Shown: positions 8,105-17,584 of the stretch, piece after piece
Layout: each line of letters starts with the position of its first letter
Numbering within the stretch: position 1 is the stretch's first letter
NCBI GenBank assembly: GCA_963975885.1
Contig: CAXBIS010000004.1
Span: 124,001-188,000 of the forward strand
Source: Pseudazoarcus sp963975885
GTDB lineage: Bacteria > Pseudomonadota > Gammaproteobacteria > Burkholderiales > Rhodocyclaceae
Length of the DNA stretch: 64,000 nt
Reading direction: 5' to 3'
The notes under the pieces: model-generated
The model's database searches: none
What the model saw: only the letters and a program-made list of their open reading frames with translations
What the model was told of the DNA's origin: nothing
Translations under genes and position numbers: made by a program

Positions 8105-8716
8105 ATGAGCGCACACGCGTCGCATGACATTGTCGGTATCGTGCTGGCGGCCGGGCGTGGTCGCCGCTTCGGTGGTGACAAGCTGCGCCGGGCGTTGCCC
8201 GACGGCACGCCCATCGGGTTGGCCAGCGCCCGCGCGTTGCGCGCCGCGCTGCCGGGCCGCGTGCTTGCCGTGGTTCGTTTCGGCGAGACCAATCTGCGCG
8301 GTGAATTCGAAGCGGACGGAATCGAATGTGTCGAATGCACGGATGCGGACAGCGGGATGGGGGCGTCGCTGGCCAGCGGCGTCCGCGCGACGGACGATGC
8401 CGCTGGCTGGCTGATTGCGCTCGGTGACATGCCGTTCGTACGCACCGAGACCGTGGCGGCGATCACCGCTGCGCTGGCCGGTGGTGCGCGCATCGCTGCC
8501 CCGGTGCATGCGGGGCGGCGCGGACATCCGGTCGGCTTCTCGGCCGACCTGCGCGACGAGTTGCTGGCCCTGGGCGGAGACGAGGGCGCGCGCAGCGTGG
8601 TCGCGCGTCACCGTCGCGACCTCGTTCCGATCCATTGCGACGATGCCGGAGTTCTTGCCGACATCGATACGCCGGCCGATCTCGCCACCGCCCTGGCGGT
8701 GCACGGTGCCGGCTGA
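8105..8716 (+). CDS. mocA: MocA-like molybdenum cofactor cytidylyltransferase
   Basis: A 203-residue nucleotidyltransferase with the N-terminal signature VLAAGRGRRFGGDKL, the metal-binding LGDMPF and the GHPVGF motif. MocA proteins add CMP to molybdopterin to make the MCD cofactor used by xanthine-dehydrogenase-family hydroxylases. It lies 13 bp after the UbiX gene and a kilobase before such a hydroxylase (9732-14088), so it very likely supplies that enzyme. A GGAGG-like site lies just before the ATG. Confidence 0.85.
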   Translation: MSAHASHDIVGIVLAAGRGRRFGGDKLRRALPDGTPIGLASARALRAALPGRVLAVVRFGETNLRGEFEADGIECVECTDADSGMGASLASGVRATDDAAGWLIALGDMPFVRTETVAAITAALAGGARIAAPVHAGRRGHPVGFSADLRDELLALGGDEGARSVVARHRRDLVPIHCDDAGVLADIDTPADLATALAVHGAG

Positions 8717-8736
8717 ACCGACCGGAGGAGACTGAA

Positions 8737-9606
8737 ATGTCCACCGCGATCAAGATCCTGCAAGGCGCCTTCGGGCGCGTGGCGCTGCTGTGCATGGACA
8801 AGCCCCTGGTGGCGCATGCCCATCATCACTGCCATCTATTGATCAAGCTCAGCGGGGCGGATACGCGCTTCATCGTGCGCGAGCGTGTGCAGCCCCTGAC
8901 CGACCGCAACGCCGTCGTGGTCAACGCCTGGGAGCCGCACGCCTACGCGCATCACGACGAGGCCGGCATGCCCAGCGTGCTGCTGGCGATGTACATCGAA
9001 CCCGCCTGGCTGGCCGACATTCAGCGCGCGCTGGCGGTCAGCAGCCATCCGCACTTCTTCCCCCAGTCCTGTGTGGCGATGTCCGATCATGCGCGACAGC
9101 TTGCCGACCGGCTCGCGGCAGACATGCTGTTGCCCGAGGGCATCGAGCCACAGCAACTCGAGGAGCGGCTGTTCGACCTGATCATCGCGATCATCGACCG
9201 CAACTCCGAGTGGCGCAATTTCGGTGCGCTGCTGCGCAGCATGCCCGCGTGTTCCATGGATGCGCGCATCCGGCGTGCCATCGTGATGATGCGCGACAAC
9301 GTCGGCGTCGGGCAGGACATGGACCGGCTCGCAGCCGAGTGCGGCCTGTCGCGCGCGCACTTCTTCGCGCTGTTCCGGCGCTGCACGCGGCTCACGCCTG
9401 CCGTCTACGCCAACGTGCTGCGCATGGAGGCGGCCATCCAGGAGCTGTCCGGCAGCGTGAATTCGATCGCCGACATCGGCTACGACGTCGGTTTCTCCGC
9501 GCCGGGACATTTCACGCGTTTTTTCCGTGACCAGCTCGGCATCACGCCCAGCGAATACCGACGGGTGGTCAGCATCGTCGAGGAGCGCGCGGCGCTGGCC
9601 GAATGA
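8737..9606 (+). CDS. AraC-family transcriptional regulator
   Basis: A 289-residue AraC-type protein. The N-terminal half is a cupin-like sensing domain (HAHHHCHLLIKLSG, VVVNAWEPHAYAHH). The C-terminal ~100 residues hold the two helix-turn-helix motifs (MDRLAAECGLSRAHFFALFRR and INSIADIGYDVGFSAPGHFTRFF-like). It is in line with hmfG and mocA, with GGAGGAG upstream of the start. AraC proteins often bind directly repeated half-sites about two helical turns apart. Such repeats occur just downstream, before hmfA, and again near hmfF and the transporter, so this is the favoured candidate regulator (inference). Confidence 0.9.
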   Translation: MSTAIKILQGAFGRVALLCMDKPLVAHAHHHCHLLIKLSGADTRFIVRERVQPLTDRNAVVVNAWEPHAYAHHDEAGMPSVLLAMYIEPAWLADIQRALAVSSHPHFFPQSCVAMSDHARQLADRLAADMLLPEGIEPQQLEERLFDLIIAIIDRNSEWRNFGALLRSMPACSMDARIRRAIVMMRDNVGVGQDMDRLAAECGLSRAHFFALFRRCTRLTPAVYANVLRMEAAIQELSGSVNSIADIGYDVGFSAPGHFTRFFRDQLGITPSEYRRVVSIVEERAALAE

Positions 9607-9621
9607 ATCGGCCAGATATTC

Positions 9622-9657
9622 AGACTCCAGGGTAAACCGTCTTACGAGGCGGTAAAG
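9622..9657 (+). promoter_or_regulatory. Candidate AraC operator: GGTAAA pair 20 bp apart, before hmfA
   Basis: GACTCCAGGGTAAAC (9623-9637) is followed by a second GGTAAA at 9651-9656, exactly 20 bp after the first at 9631-9636. The 15-mer recurs exactly in reverse complement at 20776-20790. The site lies about 75 bp before the hmfA start. Two half-sites on one helix face suit an AraC-family dimer. Confidence 0.65.
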
Positions 9658-9731
9658 CCGCCCGTGGCCTTCGTTCTTACCATGCATTGCAGCGCGCGCA
9701 GTGCGTGCATCCCTGAACGAGGACCCAGCCC

Positions 9732-12700
9732 ATGCCCAGCAACGCGGGCGCCCAAGCTTCGCATGCCGAGTCACCCGAGCGATATGTCGGGCGTCGCGTC
9801 GAGCGCGTCGAGGATGCGGCCCTGCTCACCGGCCGCGGCAGCTTCGCCGACGATCTGGGCACGCGACCGGGGACCTTGCACGCGGCCGTGCTGCGTTCGC
9901 CGCATGCGCATGCACGCATCCTCGCGCTCGACGTGGCGAGCGCCGAAGCCGCGCCCGGCGTGGTCGCCGTGCTCACCGGCGAGGACGTGCAGCGCTGGTC
10001 CGACCCCTTCATTGCCGGCGTGCGGGTGCCCGTGCAGCACTGGGCGCTGGCGGTCGATCGCGTGCGCCATGTCGGCGAGCCGGTGGCCGTGGTCGTCGCG
10101 CGCGACCGTTATCTGGCCGAGGATGCGGTCGAGTTGATCCGCGCCGAATACGCACCGCTCGATCCGGTCGTCGGCATCGAGGCGGCGCTGGCCGATGGCG
10201 CTCCAATGGTGCACGAGGCGGCGGGCAGCAATGTCGTGGTCGATCGCGACTACCGCTACGGCGACCCGGACGCGGCTTTCGCCGGAGCGGCCCATCGCAT
10301 CGCGCTGACCGTGCATTACCCGCGCAATTCGTGCACACCGATCGAGGGTGCGGTGGTGCTCGCCGAGCACCTGGCCGGCGACGAGGGCTACGAAGTATTG
10401 TCGAATTTCATGGGCCCGTTCTCGCTGCACGCGGTCATGGCGATGGCGCTGCGCGTGCCCGGCAACCGCCTGCGTCACCGCACACCGCGGGATTCGGGCG
10501 GCAGTTTCGGCGTCAAGCAGGCGGTGTTTCCGTATGTGGTGCTGATGTGCCTGGCCGCGCGCAAGGCCGGCGCCCCGGTCAAATGGGTCGAGGACCGCCT
10601 CGAGCATCTGGTCGCTGCAACTTCGGCCACGGCGCGGCTGGCGCACATCGAGGCCGCGGTGGAGACCGACGGGCGCATCACCGCATTGCGCATCGACCAG
10701 ACCGACGACGTCGGCGCCTATCTGCGCGCGCCCGAACCGGCCACGCTGTTTCGCATGCATGGCTGCCTCACCGGGGCTTATGCGATCGAGCATCTGGCCG
10801 TGCGCTGCCGCGCGGTGCTGACCAATGCCACGCCCACCGGACTGGTACGCGGCTTTGGCGGTCCGCAGGTGTATTTCGCGCTGGAACGCCTGATCCGGCG
10901 CATCGCGGTCGAACTGGGTGTGGACGTGCTCGATGTCTATCGGCGCAACTTCGTCGCCGCCGACGCCTTTCCCTATCGCGCGCCGGCCGGCGCGCTGCTC
11001 GATTCGGGCGACTACGCCGCGGCGCTGGAACTGTCCCTGCGCGACGGTGGCCACGACGAGCTGCTGCGCCGCCGCGACGAAGCGCGCTCCGAGGGCCGCT
11101 TGTACGGCATCGGCTACGCGGCCGTGGTCGAGCCGTCGATCTCGAACATGGGCTACATCTCGACTGCGCTGACCCAGGCGCAGCGCGAGCGCGCCGGGCA
11201 CAAGAACGGCGGCATCGCCAGCGCCACCGTCAACATCGATCTGCTCGGTGGTGTGAGCGTCGTCATCGCTTCGGCGCCCGCAGGGCAGGGGCACATGACG
11301 GTGTGCGCCCAGGTCGTGGCCGACGTGTTCGGGCTCGCGCCCGGGGACATCGCCGTCAACGTCGAGGTCGACACCCTCAAGGACGCCTGGTCGGTGGCCG
11401 CCGGCAACTATTCGAGCCGCTTCGCCGGCGCCGTGGCCGGCACCGTGCATCTGGCGGCGGTCGAACTGCGTGAGCGTCTGGCACGCATCGCCGCGCATCA
11501 CTTCGAATGCGCGGCCGACGCGGTCGAGTTTCGCGACGGCCGTGTGGGCCCGCGCGACGTGCCCGAGCGCGCACTGCCGTTCGCGCGTGCGGCAAGCAGT
11601 GCGCACTGGGCGCCCGCCTTGCTGCCCGAAGGTGAGACGCTGGGCCTGCGCGTGACCCGTTTCTGGAGCCCGGCGCCGCTCGAGGCGCCCGACGCGAGTG
11701 ATCGCATCAACACTTCGGCCGCCTACGGCTTCGTGTTCGACCTGTGCGGCGTCGAGATCGAGCGCGACACCGGCCGGGTGCGCATTGACCGCTACGTGAC
11801 CACCCATGACGCAGGCCGCATTCTCAACCCCGCGCTGGCCGACGGCCAGATTCGCGGCGCCTTCGCCCAGGGCCTGGGCGCAGCGCTGATGGAAGAATTG
11901 CGCTACGCCGACGACGGTGGCTTCCAGTCGGGTACCTTCGCCGACTATCTGGTGCCGACCACCTGCGAGGTGCCGGATCCGCTGATCCTGCACATGGAAA
12001 CACCGTCGCCGTTTACGCCGCTGGGTGCCAAGGGGCTGGGCGAGGGCAACAACATGAGCACGCCGGTGTGCATCGCCAACGCCGTGGCCGACGCGCTCGC
12101 GCCGCACGGCGACCTCGACGATCTGCGCCTTCCGCTCACACCCAACCGGGTGCTGTCGCTGATCGGTTTCGACGACCCGCCGCCGAGCACGCCGCTGGAG
12201 GCCGCGTGCAGCGAGCCGGCGGCCGGCGGCGGGCGCGCGCTGGCCGCGAGCGGCACCACCGACATCGCCGCCTCGCCCGAAGCGGTGTTCGCGGTGCTGC
12301 TGGACCCGGTTGCCCTGGCGCGCGTGATTCCGGGCTGCCATGCGCTCGAAACCATTGGCGAGCATCGGTATCGCGCCGACGTCACGGTGGGCGTCGGCCT
12401 GGTGCGCGCGCGCTACGCGGCCGAGATCGAACTGTCCGAACTCGATCCGCCGCGCAGCCTGCGGCTCGCCGGCAGCGGGCTGTCCTCGCTGGGAGCGGCG
12501 CGTGGCAGCGGCCGCGTGACGCTGGAGCCGAGCGAGGGTGGCACGCGACTCGCCTACGACTATCGCGCCGAAGTCAGTGGCAAGGTCGCCGCGGTGGGCG
12601 GACGCATGCTCGAAGGCGCGGCGAAGATCGTGCTGGCCGAACTGTTCGAACAGCTCGGTCAGCAGGCTGGCGGCGGCAGTGTCCGCCGGCGCTCGCTGTG

Positions 12701-12737
12701 GGCGCGACTGCTGCGCATGCTGGGGGTGGGGCGATGA
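9732..12737 (+). CDS. hmfA: Molybdenum hydroxylase large subunit with C-terminal CoxG domain (furoyl-CoA dehydrogenase-like)
   Basis: A 1001-residue xanthine-dehydrogenase-family catalytic subunit. It has the N-terminal a/b-hammerhead (RVEDAALLTGRGSFADD), the molybdopterin-binding part with RGFGGPQ, and the GAKGLGEGN loop whose Glu771 is the expected catalytic base. Residues about 835-975 form an extra SRPBCC/CoxG-like domain, which in CO dehydrogenase clusters is a separate gene. The next two genes encode the FAD and 2Fe-2S subunits in ATGA overlaps. Together with the ligase and hydrolase that follow, the best match is 2-furoyl-CoA dehydrogenase, which hydroxylates the ring at C5. Another heteroaromatic acyl-CoA remains possible. 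Confidence 0.82.
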   Translation: MPSNAGAQASHAESPERYVGRRVERVEDAALLTGRGSFADDLGTRPGTLHAAVLRSPHAHARILALDVASAEAAPGVVAVLTGEDVQRWSDPFIAGVRVPVQHWALAVDRVRHVGEPVAVVVARDRYLAEDAVELIRAEYAPLDPVVGIEAALADGAPMVHEAAGSNVVVDRDYRYGDPDAAFAGAAHRIALTVHYPRNSCTPIEGAVVLAEHLAGDEGYEVLSNFMGPFSLHAVMAMALRVPGNRLRHRTPRDSGGSFGVKQAVFPYVVLMCLAARKAGAPVKWVEDRLEHLVAATSATARLAHIEAAVETDGRITALRIDQTDDVGAYLRAPEPATLFRMHGCLTGAYAIEHLAVRCRAVLTNATPTGLVRGFGGPQVYFALERLIRRIAVELGVDVLDVYRRNFVAADAFPYRAPAGALLDSGDYAAALELSLRDGGHDELLRRRDEARSEGRLYGIGYAAVVEPSISNMGYISTALTQAQRERAGHKNGGIASATVNIDLLGGVSVVIASAPAGQGHMTVCAQVVADVFGLAPGDIAVNVEVDTLKDAWSVAAGNYSSRFAGAVAGTVHLAAVELRERLARIAAHHFECAADAVEFRDGRVGPRDVPERALPFARAASSAHWAPALLPEGETLGLRVTRFWSPAPLEAPDASDRINTSAAYGFVFDLCGVEIERDTGRVRIDRYVTTHDAGRILNPALADGQIRGAFAQGLGAALMEELRYADDGGFQSGTFADYLVPTTCEVPDPLILHMETPSPFTPLGAKGLGEGNNMSTPVCIANAVADALAPHGDLDDLRLPLTPNRVLSLIGFDDPPPSTPLEAACSEPAAGGGRALAASGTTDIAASPEAVFAVLLDPVALARVIPGCHALETIGEHRYRADVTVGVGLVRARYAAEIELSELDPPRSLRLAGSGLSSLGAARGSGRVTLEPSEGGTRLAYDYRAEVSGKVAAVGGRMLEGAAKIVLAELFEQLGQQAGGGSVRRRSLWARLLRMLGVGR

Positions 12738-13573
12738 AGCCGGCGGCCTTCGACTGGGTGCGCATCGACGCTGTCGAGGAGGCCTGCGCGCTGCTCGCCG
12801 AATACGGTGGCGACGCACGCATCCTCGCGGGCGGGCAATCGCTGATGGCGGTGCTCAACATGCGTCTGGCCCAGCCGCGCGTGCTGCTCGACATCTCGCG
12901 CTGCGCGCCGCTCGATCACGTGCGCAGCGACAACGGCATGCTGACCATCGGCGCGGCGGCCACGCAGGCGGCGGTCGAGTGGCGCGCGCATCTGGCCACA
13001 GAGGTGCCCTTGCTGGCGCAGGCCTTCCCGCACATCTCGCATTTCCAGGTGCGCAATCGCGGCACGGTCTGCGGCTCGGTCGCGCATGCCGACCCGAGCG
13101 CCGAGCTGCCGCTGTGTCTGGCGCTGCTCGGCGGCGAAGTGGTGCTGCGCTCGCGCAAGCGCCGGCGCGTGCTTGCGGCCGCGGACTTCTTCCGCGGCAT
13201 GCTCACCACCGCGCGGCGCGACGATGAGCTGGTGGAAGCGGTGCGCTTTCCGCTCGCGCGCGAGGGCGCCGGCTACGCCTTCGACGAGTTTGCGATGCGC
13301 CACGGCGACTTCGCCATCGTCGCGTGCGCGGCCGAGGTCACGGCCGAGCGACTGCGGCTGGCCGTCGGAGGGGTGGCCGACCGGCCCTGCGTGGTCGAGT
13401 GGGAACGGCTCGAAGGCGACGCGTTGGCCGACGCCATCAACGATTTCGCCTGGAGTCTGCAGGCGCAGGACGACGCGCACGCGAGCGCGGCCTATCGCCG
13501 TCATCTGGTGCGTCGTCTCGCACCGCGCGTGATCGCGGCGGCCGAGGCGCTCCGTGCGGGAGAACAGGAATGA
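12734..13573 (+). CDS. hmfB: FAD-binding subunit of the molybdenum hydroxylase
   Basis: A 279-residue CoxM-type subunit. The FAD-binding motifs are ILAGGQSLMAVLNMRLAQP (near residue 30) and RNRGTVCGSVAHADPSAELP (near residue 107). The C-terminal CO-dehydrogenase flavoprotein domain follows. It passes electrons from the 2Fe-2S subunit to an acceptor. The start overlaps the end of the large subunit and its own stop overlaps the small subunit start, both ATGA, which is consistent with stoichiometric assembly. Confidence 0.88.
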   Translation: MKPAAFDWVRIDAVEEACALLAEYGGDARILAGGQSLMAVLNMRLAQPRVLLDISRCAPLDHVRSDNGMLTIGAAATQAAVEWRAHLATEVPLLAQAFPHISHFQVRNRGTVCGSVAHADPSAELPLCLALLGGEVVLRSRKRRRVLAAADFFRGMLTTARRDDELVEAVRFPLAREGAGYAFDEFAMRHGDFAIVACAAEVTAERLRLAVGGVADRPCVVEWERLEGDALADAINDFAWSLQAQDDAHASAAYRRHLVRRLAPRVIAAAEALRAGEQE

Positions 13574-14088
13574 AGCGAATCGACGCCGGAAGCCGCGAGC
13601 CGGTCACCTTGGTGCTCAATGGGCGCGAATGCTCGGCATTGGCCGAGCCACGCACCCTGCTGTCGGACTTTCTGCGCCATGACCTGGGTGCGACCGGCAC
13701 CCATGTGGGCTGCGAGCACGGCGTATGCGGCGCGTGCACGGTGCGCATCGACGGCGTGGCCGTGCGTGCCTGCCTGACGCTGGCCGTGCAGGCCGAGGGG
13801 CTGCGCGTCGACACCGTCGAGGGACTGGCCGCAGCCGACGGAACGCTCGACGAACTGCAGCAGGCCTTCCGCCGCCATCACGCGCTGCAGTGTGGTTTCT
13901 GCACGGCCGGCATCCTGATGTCGTGCGCGGATTTCCTGCGCCGCGTGACACAGCCGGACGAGGGCACCGTGCGCGAGATGCTCTCCGGCCATCTGTGCCG
14001 TTGCACCGGATACACCCCCATCGTCGCTGCGGTGCTCGAAGTCGCCGCGGCACGTCGAAAAACTGACGAGGAGACCCGCGATGCTTGA
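13570..14088 (+). CDS. hmfC: 2Fe-2S subunit of the molybdenum hydroxylase
   Basis: A 172-residue CoxS-type subunit. The N-terminal plant-type cluster ligands are Cys48, Cys53, Cys56 and Cys68. The C-terminal cluster ligands are Cys108, Cys111, Cys143 and Cys145 (CGFC and CRC motifs). Both clusters look intact. It carries electrons from molybdenum to FAD. The stop lies eight bases inside the start of the CoA ligase gene. Confidence 0.9.
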   Translation: MKRIDAGSREPVTLVLNGRECSALAEPRTLLSDFLRHDLGATGTHVGCEHGVCGACTVRIDGVAVRACLTLAVQAEGLRVDTVEGLAAADGTLDELQQAFRRHHALQCGFCTAGILMSCADFLRRVTQPDEGTVREMLSGHLCRCTGYTPIVAAVLEVAAARRKTDEETRDA

Positions 14089-15631
14089 TCTCGGTCGCAC
14101 CTTCCTGCAAAGCGTGGAACGCAGCCCGCAGGCGCTGGCCGTCGTCGACGGCAATACGCGCCTGACCTACGGCGATTGGGGCGAGCGCATCCTCGCAGTG
14201 GCCGGCGGTCTGCAACGCCTGGGCCTGCGCCACGGCGACCATCTGCTGGCGATCCTGCAGAACCGGGTGGAAATGGCCACGCTGCACTGGGCCTGCCAGT
14301 TCCTCGGCGTCATCATCACGCCGCTGAACTGGCGCGCCAAGCCCGACGAGGTCGAGTACTGCCTGGCGGACTCGGGCGCGCGCGTGCTGGTGTTCGAGGA
14401 CGTCGCGGCCGAGGCCGTGGCCGGCTCGCAAGCCGCGCAGGGCTGCGTGCGCATCGGCGTGGGTGAGGGCGTCGACGATGTCGCCACGGTCGCTTTCGCG
14501 TCGCTGTACGACGGACCGGCGCTGACCGGCGGGCCGCGTGCGTGCGCCGACGACGTGTCGCTGATGCTCTACACCTCGGGCACCACCGGCAAGCCCAAGG
14601 GCGTGCCGCGCCGCCATCGCCACGAGCGCGCTGCCGCGCTCGCCCATGTGGCGCAGAACCTGTACCGCAGTGGCGAGCGCACGCTCGGCGTGATGCCCCT
14701 GTATCACACCATGGGCGTGCGCTCGCTGCTCGCGATGGCGCTCATCGACGGGGTGTTCGTGTGCATGCCGCGCTTCGACGCGACACGTGCGCTGTCGCTG
14801 ATCGAGGCCGAGGGCGTGACCAATCTGTACCTGGTGCCGACCCTCTACCATGACCTGCTGGCCCATGCAGACTTCGCCACGCGTGACATCTCCAGCGTGC
14901 GCAAGCTCGGCTTCGCCGGCGCACCGATGCCCGACGGGCTTCTGCTGCGACTCGAGCAGGCCTTCCGGCCGGAATTGTTCGTCAACCACTACGGCAGTTC
15001 CGAGGTCTATACCTTTTCGATCAACCAGGACGCACGTGCGCGTCCGGGCAGCGCCGGGCGGGCCGGCATCAACGCGCGGCTGCGCGTCGTGCGCCTGGAC
15101 GCCGAAGGCCCCGACGGGATCGCGGCGGTCGGCGAGGAAGGGCAGATCATCGCCGATCTCGCAGGCGACGAGGCCTTCGACGGCTACTGGAACCGCGCCG
15201 ATGCCGACGCCAGGGCCTTGCGCGGTGGCTGGTACTTCACCGGCGACACCGGCTATTTCGACGAGCGCGGCGAGCTGTTCGTGACCGGGCGCGTCGACGA
15301 CATGATCATCAGCGGCGGCGAGAACATCTCGCCGGTGGACATCGAATCGGTGCTGTCGCTGCACCCGGACGTGGACGAGGTCGCCGTGGCGGGGCTCGAG
15401 GATGAACGCTGGGGTCAGCGCGTGGTGGCCTTCGTGCGCCGCCGTTCCGGCACGGCGGTCGATGCCGATGCGCTCGACGCGTACTGCCGCTCGACCGATC
15501 TGGCCAACTTCAAGCGCCCGCGCGAATACGTCTTCGTCGCCGAGGTACCCAAGTCGCCGGTCGGGAAGATCCTGCGCCGCAAGCTCGTTGCCGGCGAGTA
15601 CGAGGCCGAGACCGCTTCCGAATCCCATTGA
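14081..15631 (+). CDS. hmfD: Acyl-CoA ligase (2-furoyl-CoA synthetase-like)
   Basis: A 516-residue member of the AMP-forming acyl-CoA ligase family. The P-loop-like YTSGTTGKPKGVP is near residue 165, NHYGSSEVY follows, then FTGDTGYFDERGELFVTGR, DDMIISGGENISP, and the catalytic Lys in the C-terminal PKSPVGKILRR. All core motifs are intact. It overlaps the hydroxylase small subunit gene and precedes a hydratase-like hydrolase. That fits activation of 2-furoate to 2-furoyl-CoA as the first step. Substrate is inferred from context; benzoate-like acids are the alternative. Confidence 0.82.
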   Translation: MLDLGRTFLQSVERSPQALAVVDGNTRLTYGDWGERILAVAGGLQRLGLRHGDHLLAILQNRVEMATLHWACQFLGVIITPLNWRAKPDEVEYCLADSGARVLVFEDVAAEAVAGSQAAQGCVRIGVGEGVDDVATVAFASLYDGPALTGGPRACADDVSLMLYTSGTTGKPKGVPRRHRHERAAALAHVAQNLYRSGERTLGVMPLYHTMGVRSLLAMALIDGVFVCMPRFDATRALSLIEAEGVTNLYLVPTLYHDLLAHADFATRDISSVRKLGFAGAPMPDGLLLRLEQAFRPELFVNHYGSSEVYTFSINQDARARPGSAGRAGINARLRVVRLDAEGPDGIAAVGEEGQIIADLAGDEAFDGYWNRADADARALRGGWYFTGDTGYFDERGELFVTGRVDDMIISGGENISPVDIESVLSLHPDVDEVAVAGLEDERWGQRVVAFVRRRSGTAVDADALDAYCRSTDLANFKRPREYVFVAEVPKSPVGKILRRKLVAGEYEAETASESH

Positions 15632-15654
15632 ACCCATTCACAGGAACCATCGCC

Positions 15655-16461
15655 ATGTCCCGACTCGACCATCCCGCCCATCATCTGCTCGACGAACTCG
15701 ACGGCTTCCGTGTCGCGATCGACGCCGAGCGCGAGCGCGCCGACATCATCCTCGACCGTCCGCCCTTCAACATCGTCAGCATGGCCCAGCGCGACCAGCT
15801 GCGTCTGGTCTTCGAGGCGCTCGACGTCGACGAGCGCGTGCGCGTGATCGTGTTGCGCTCGGTGGGCGAGCATTTTTCCAGCGGCGGCGACATCAAGGGC
15901 TTTCTCGAGGCCGAACCCGAACACGTGTCCAAGCTGGCCTGGAACATCGCCGCGCCGGCGCGTGCCGAGAAGCCGGTGATCGCGGCCAACCGCGGTTACT
16001 GCTTCGGCGTCGGCTTCGAGCTGTCGCTGGCCTGCGACTTCCGCATCGCCACCGACACCACGCTCTACGCGCTGCCCGAGCAGCGTCTCGGCCAGATTCC
16101 CGGTTCGGGCGGCTCGGCGCGGCTGCAGAAGATGGTCGGCATCGGCCGCACCAAGGACATCGTGATGCGCTCGCGCCGCATTACCGGACAGCAGGCGCTC
16201 GATTGGGGAATCGCCGTCGAGTGCGTGTCCGACCGCCAGCTCGAGGCGGCCACCGATGCACTGGTCGACGAGTTGCGTGGCTTCTCCCCGATCGCGCAGC
16301 GCACCGCCAAGAAGCTGCTCAACGACACCGAGGACGCGCCGCTGGCCATCGCGATCGAACTGGAGGGTCACTGCTACAGCCGCCTGCGCACCTCGGACGA
16401 CTTCCGCGAAGGCGTCGAGGCCTTCCACGCCAAGCGCAAGCCGAAGTTCACCGGGCGCTGA
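15655..16461 (+). CDS. hmfE: Enoyl-CoA hydratase-family hydrolase (2-oxoglutaroyl-CoA hydrolase-like)
   Basis: A 268-residue crotonase-fold protein. The two oxyanion-hole regions are GEHFSSGGDIKGFL and NRGYCFGVGFELSLACDFRIA. In the furan pathway the crotonase-family HmfE finishes conversion to 2-oxoglutarate and free CoA. The position directly after the ligase and hydroxylase supports that role. The ATG at 15655 has CAGGAA 9 bases upstream and was preferred over an in-frame ATG at 15628. General enoyl-CoA hydratase activity cannot be ruled out. Confidence 0.78.
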   Translation: MSRLDHPAHHLLDELDGFRVAIDAERERADIILDRPPFNIVSMAQRDQLRLVFEALDVDERVRVIVLRSVGEHFSSGGDIKGFLEAEPEHVSKLAWNIAAPARAEKPVIAANRGYCFGVGFELSLACDFRIATDTTLYALPEQRLGQIPGSGGSARLQKMVGIGRTKDIVMRSRRITGQQALDWGIAVECVSDRQLEAATDALVDELRGFSPIAQRTAKKLLNDTEDAPLAIAIELEGHCYSRLRTSDDFREGVEAFHAKRKPKFTGR

Positions 16462-16471
16462 GCCGACCGCG

Positions 16472-17584
16472 ATGCAGGAGATTCCGCGCATTCTCGAGGC
16501 CTGGCAGCATGCATTGGACTCCGATGAGCAGGCCGTGTTGGCCACGGTTGTGCGCATCGCGGGCTCGTCCTATCGCAAGCCCGGCGCGCGCATGCTGATC
16601 ACGTCCGACGGGCGCAGCATCGGCACGGTCAGTGGCGGCTGTCTGGAGCGCCATCTGGTCGAACGCGCGTGGTGGCTGACCGAGGGGGGAGCGATGCTGT
16701 GCCGCTTCGATACGCGCGCCGACGAGGATGCGCAATGGTCCTTCGGCCTGGGCTGCAACGGCGAGGTGCACATCCTGCTCGAGCGCGTCGGCGCGCACCA
16801 TGCGCGCGAGGCGTTCGACGCGCTGTGCGCGGTGCGCGAGACGATGCGTCCGGCGGCCACGGCGGTCGTGATCGCCGCCGATGCGGCCAGCGGCGCGCGG
16901 GTGGGCGAGCGTCTGGTGGTGATGCCCGACGGCACGCTCGCCTCCCGCGTGGAAGATCCCGCGCTGGCGGCTCGGATGGCCACCATGCTGCATGAGGACG
17001 GCCGCTGGCCGCGCTACCGGCGTCTGGCCTGTGGCGCGGGCAACGTGGAGGTGGCCTGCGAGCGGATGATGCCGCCGCAGCGTCTGGTGGTGTTCGGCGC
17101 CGGTCACGACGCGGTGCCGCTGGTCTCCTTCGCCAAGGCGCTGGGCTGGCACGTGTCGGTCGCCGACGCTCGCGCGCAGTACGCACGTCGCGCGCGTTTC
17201 CCCGCGGCCGATCGCGTCACCTCGATGGGTCCCGACACGACGCTGGAGCAGTGCGGCGTGACGCCCCAGGCGGCGGTCGTGGTGATGACGCACAGCATCG
17301 AGCAGGACCGCGCACTGCTCGCGCGCCTGCTCGCCACCCCGCGCCCCTACGTCGGTCAGCTGGGTCCCATGGAGCGCACCGAGCGCATGCTGTGCGAGAT
17401 CCGTGACGCGGGCGGCGCACCGCTGTACACCGACGGTCTGCATTACCCGGTGGGGCTGGACATCGGCGCCGACAACCCCGAGGAGATCGCGCTGGCCATC
17501 GTCGCCGAGATCCGCGCGCATTTCGCCGGCCGTGCCGAGGCGGCCACCGGCAGTGTGCGCCGCGCACGCACGGTGGCTTCGTAG
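16472..17584 (+). CDS. xdhC: XdhC-family molybdenum hydroxylase maturation factor
   Basis: A 370-residue XdhC/CoxI-family protein. The N-terminal XdhC/CoxI domain has VRIAGSSYRKPGARM and GTVSGGCLE, and the C-terminal Rossmann-like part has VVFGAGHDAVPL and QLGPMERTERM. XdhC proteins insert the sulfurated molybdenum cofactor into hydroxylases. With MocA it completes cofactor supply for HmfABC. It is the last gene of the plus-strand run and sits 10 bp after hmfE. Confidence 0.88.
   Translation: MQEIPRILEAWQHALDSDEQAVLATVVRIAGSSYRKPGARMLITSDGRSIGTVSGGCLERHLVERAWWLTEGGAMLCRFDTRADEDAQWSFGLGCNGEVHILLERVGAHHAREAFDALCAVRETMRPAATAVVIAADAASGARVGERLVVMPDGTLASRVEDPALAARMATMLHEDGRWPRYRRLACGAGNVEVACERMMPPQRLVVFGAGHDAVPLVSFAKALGWHVSVADARAQYARRARFPAADRVTSMGPDTTLEQCGVTPQAAVVVMTHSIEQDRALLARLLATPRPYVGQLGPMERTERMLCEIRDAGGAPLYTDGLHYPVGLDIGADNPEEIALAIVAEIRAHFAGRAEAATGSVRRARTVAS

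Noticed and set aside
9771..12818. A 1015-codon open frame antisense to hmfA
   Set aside because: Low-complexity Arg/Ala/His-rich translation typical of the shadow of a high-GC gene; no domain seen.
13616..15637. A 673-codon antisense frame over hmfC and hmfD
   Set aside because: It crosses two well supported genes and has no recognisable motif.
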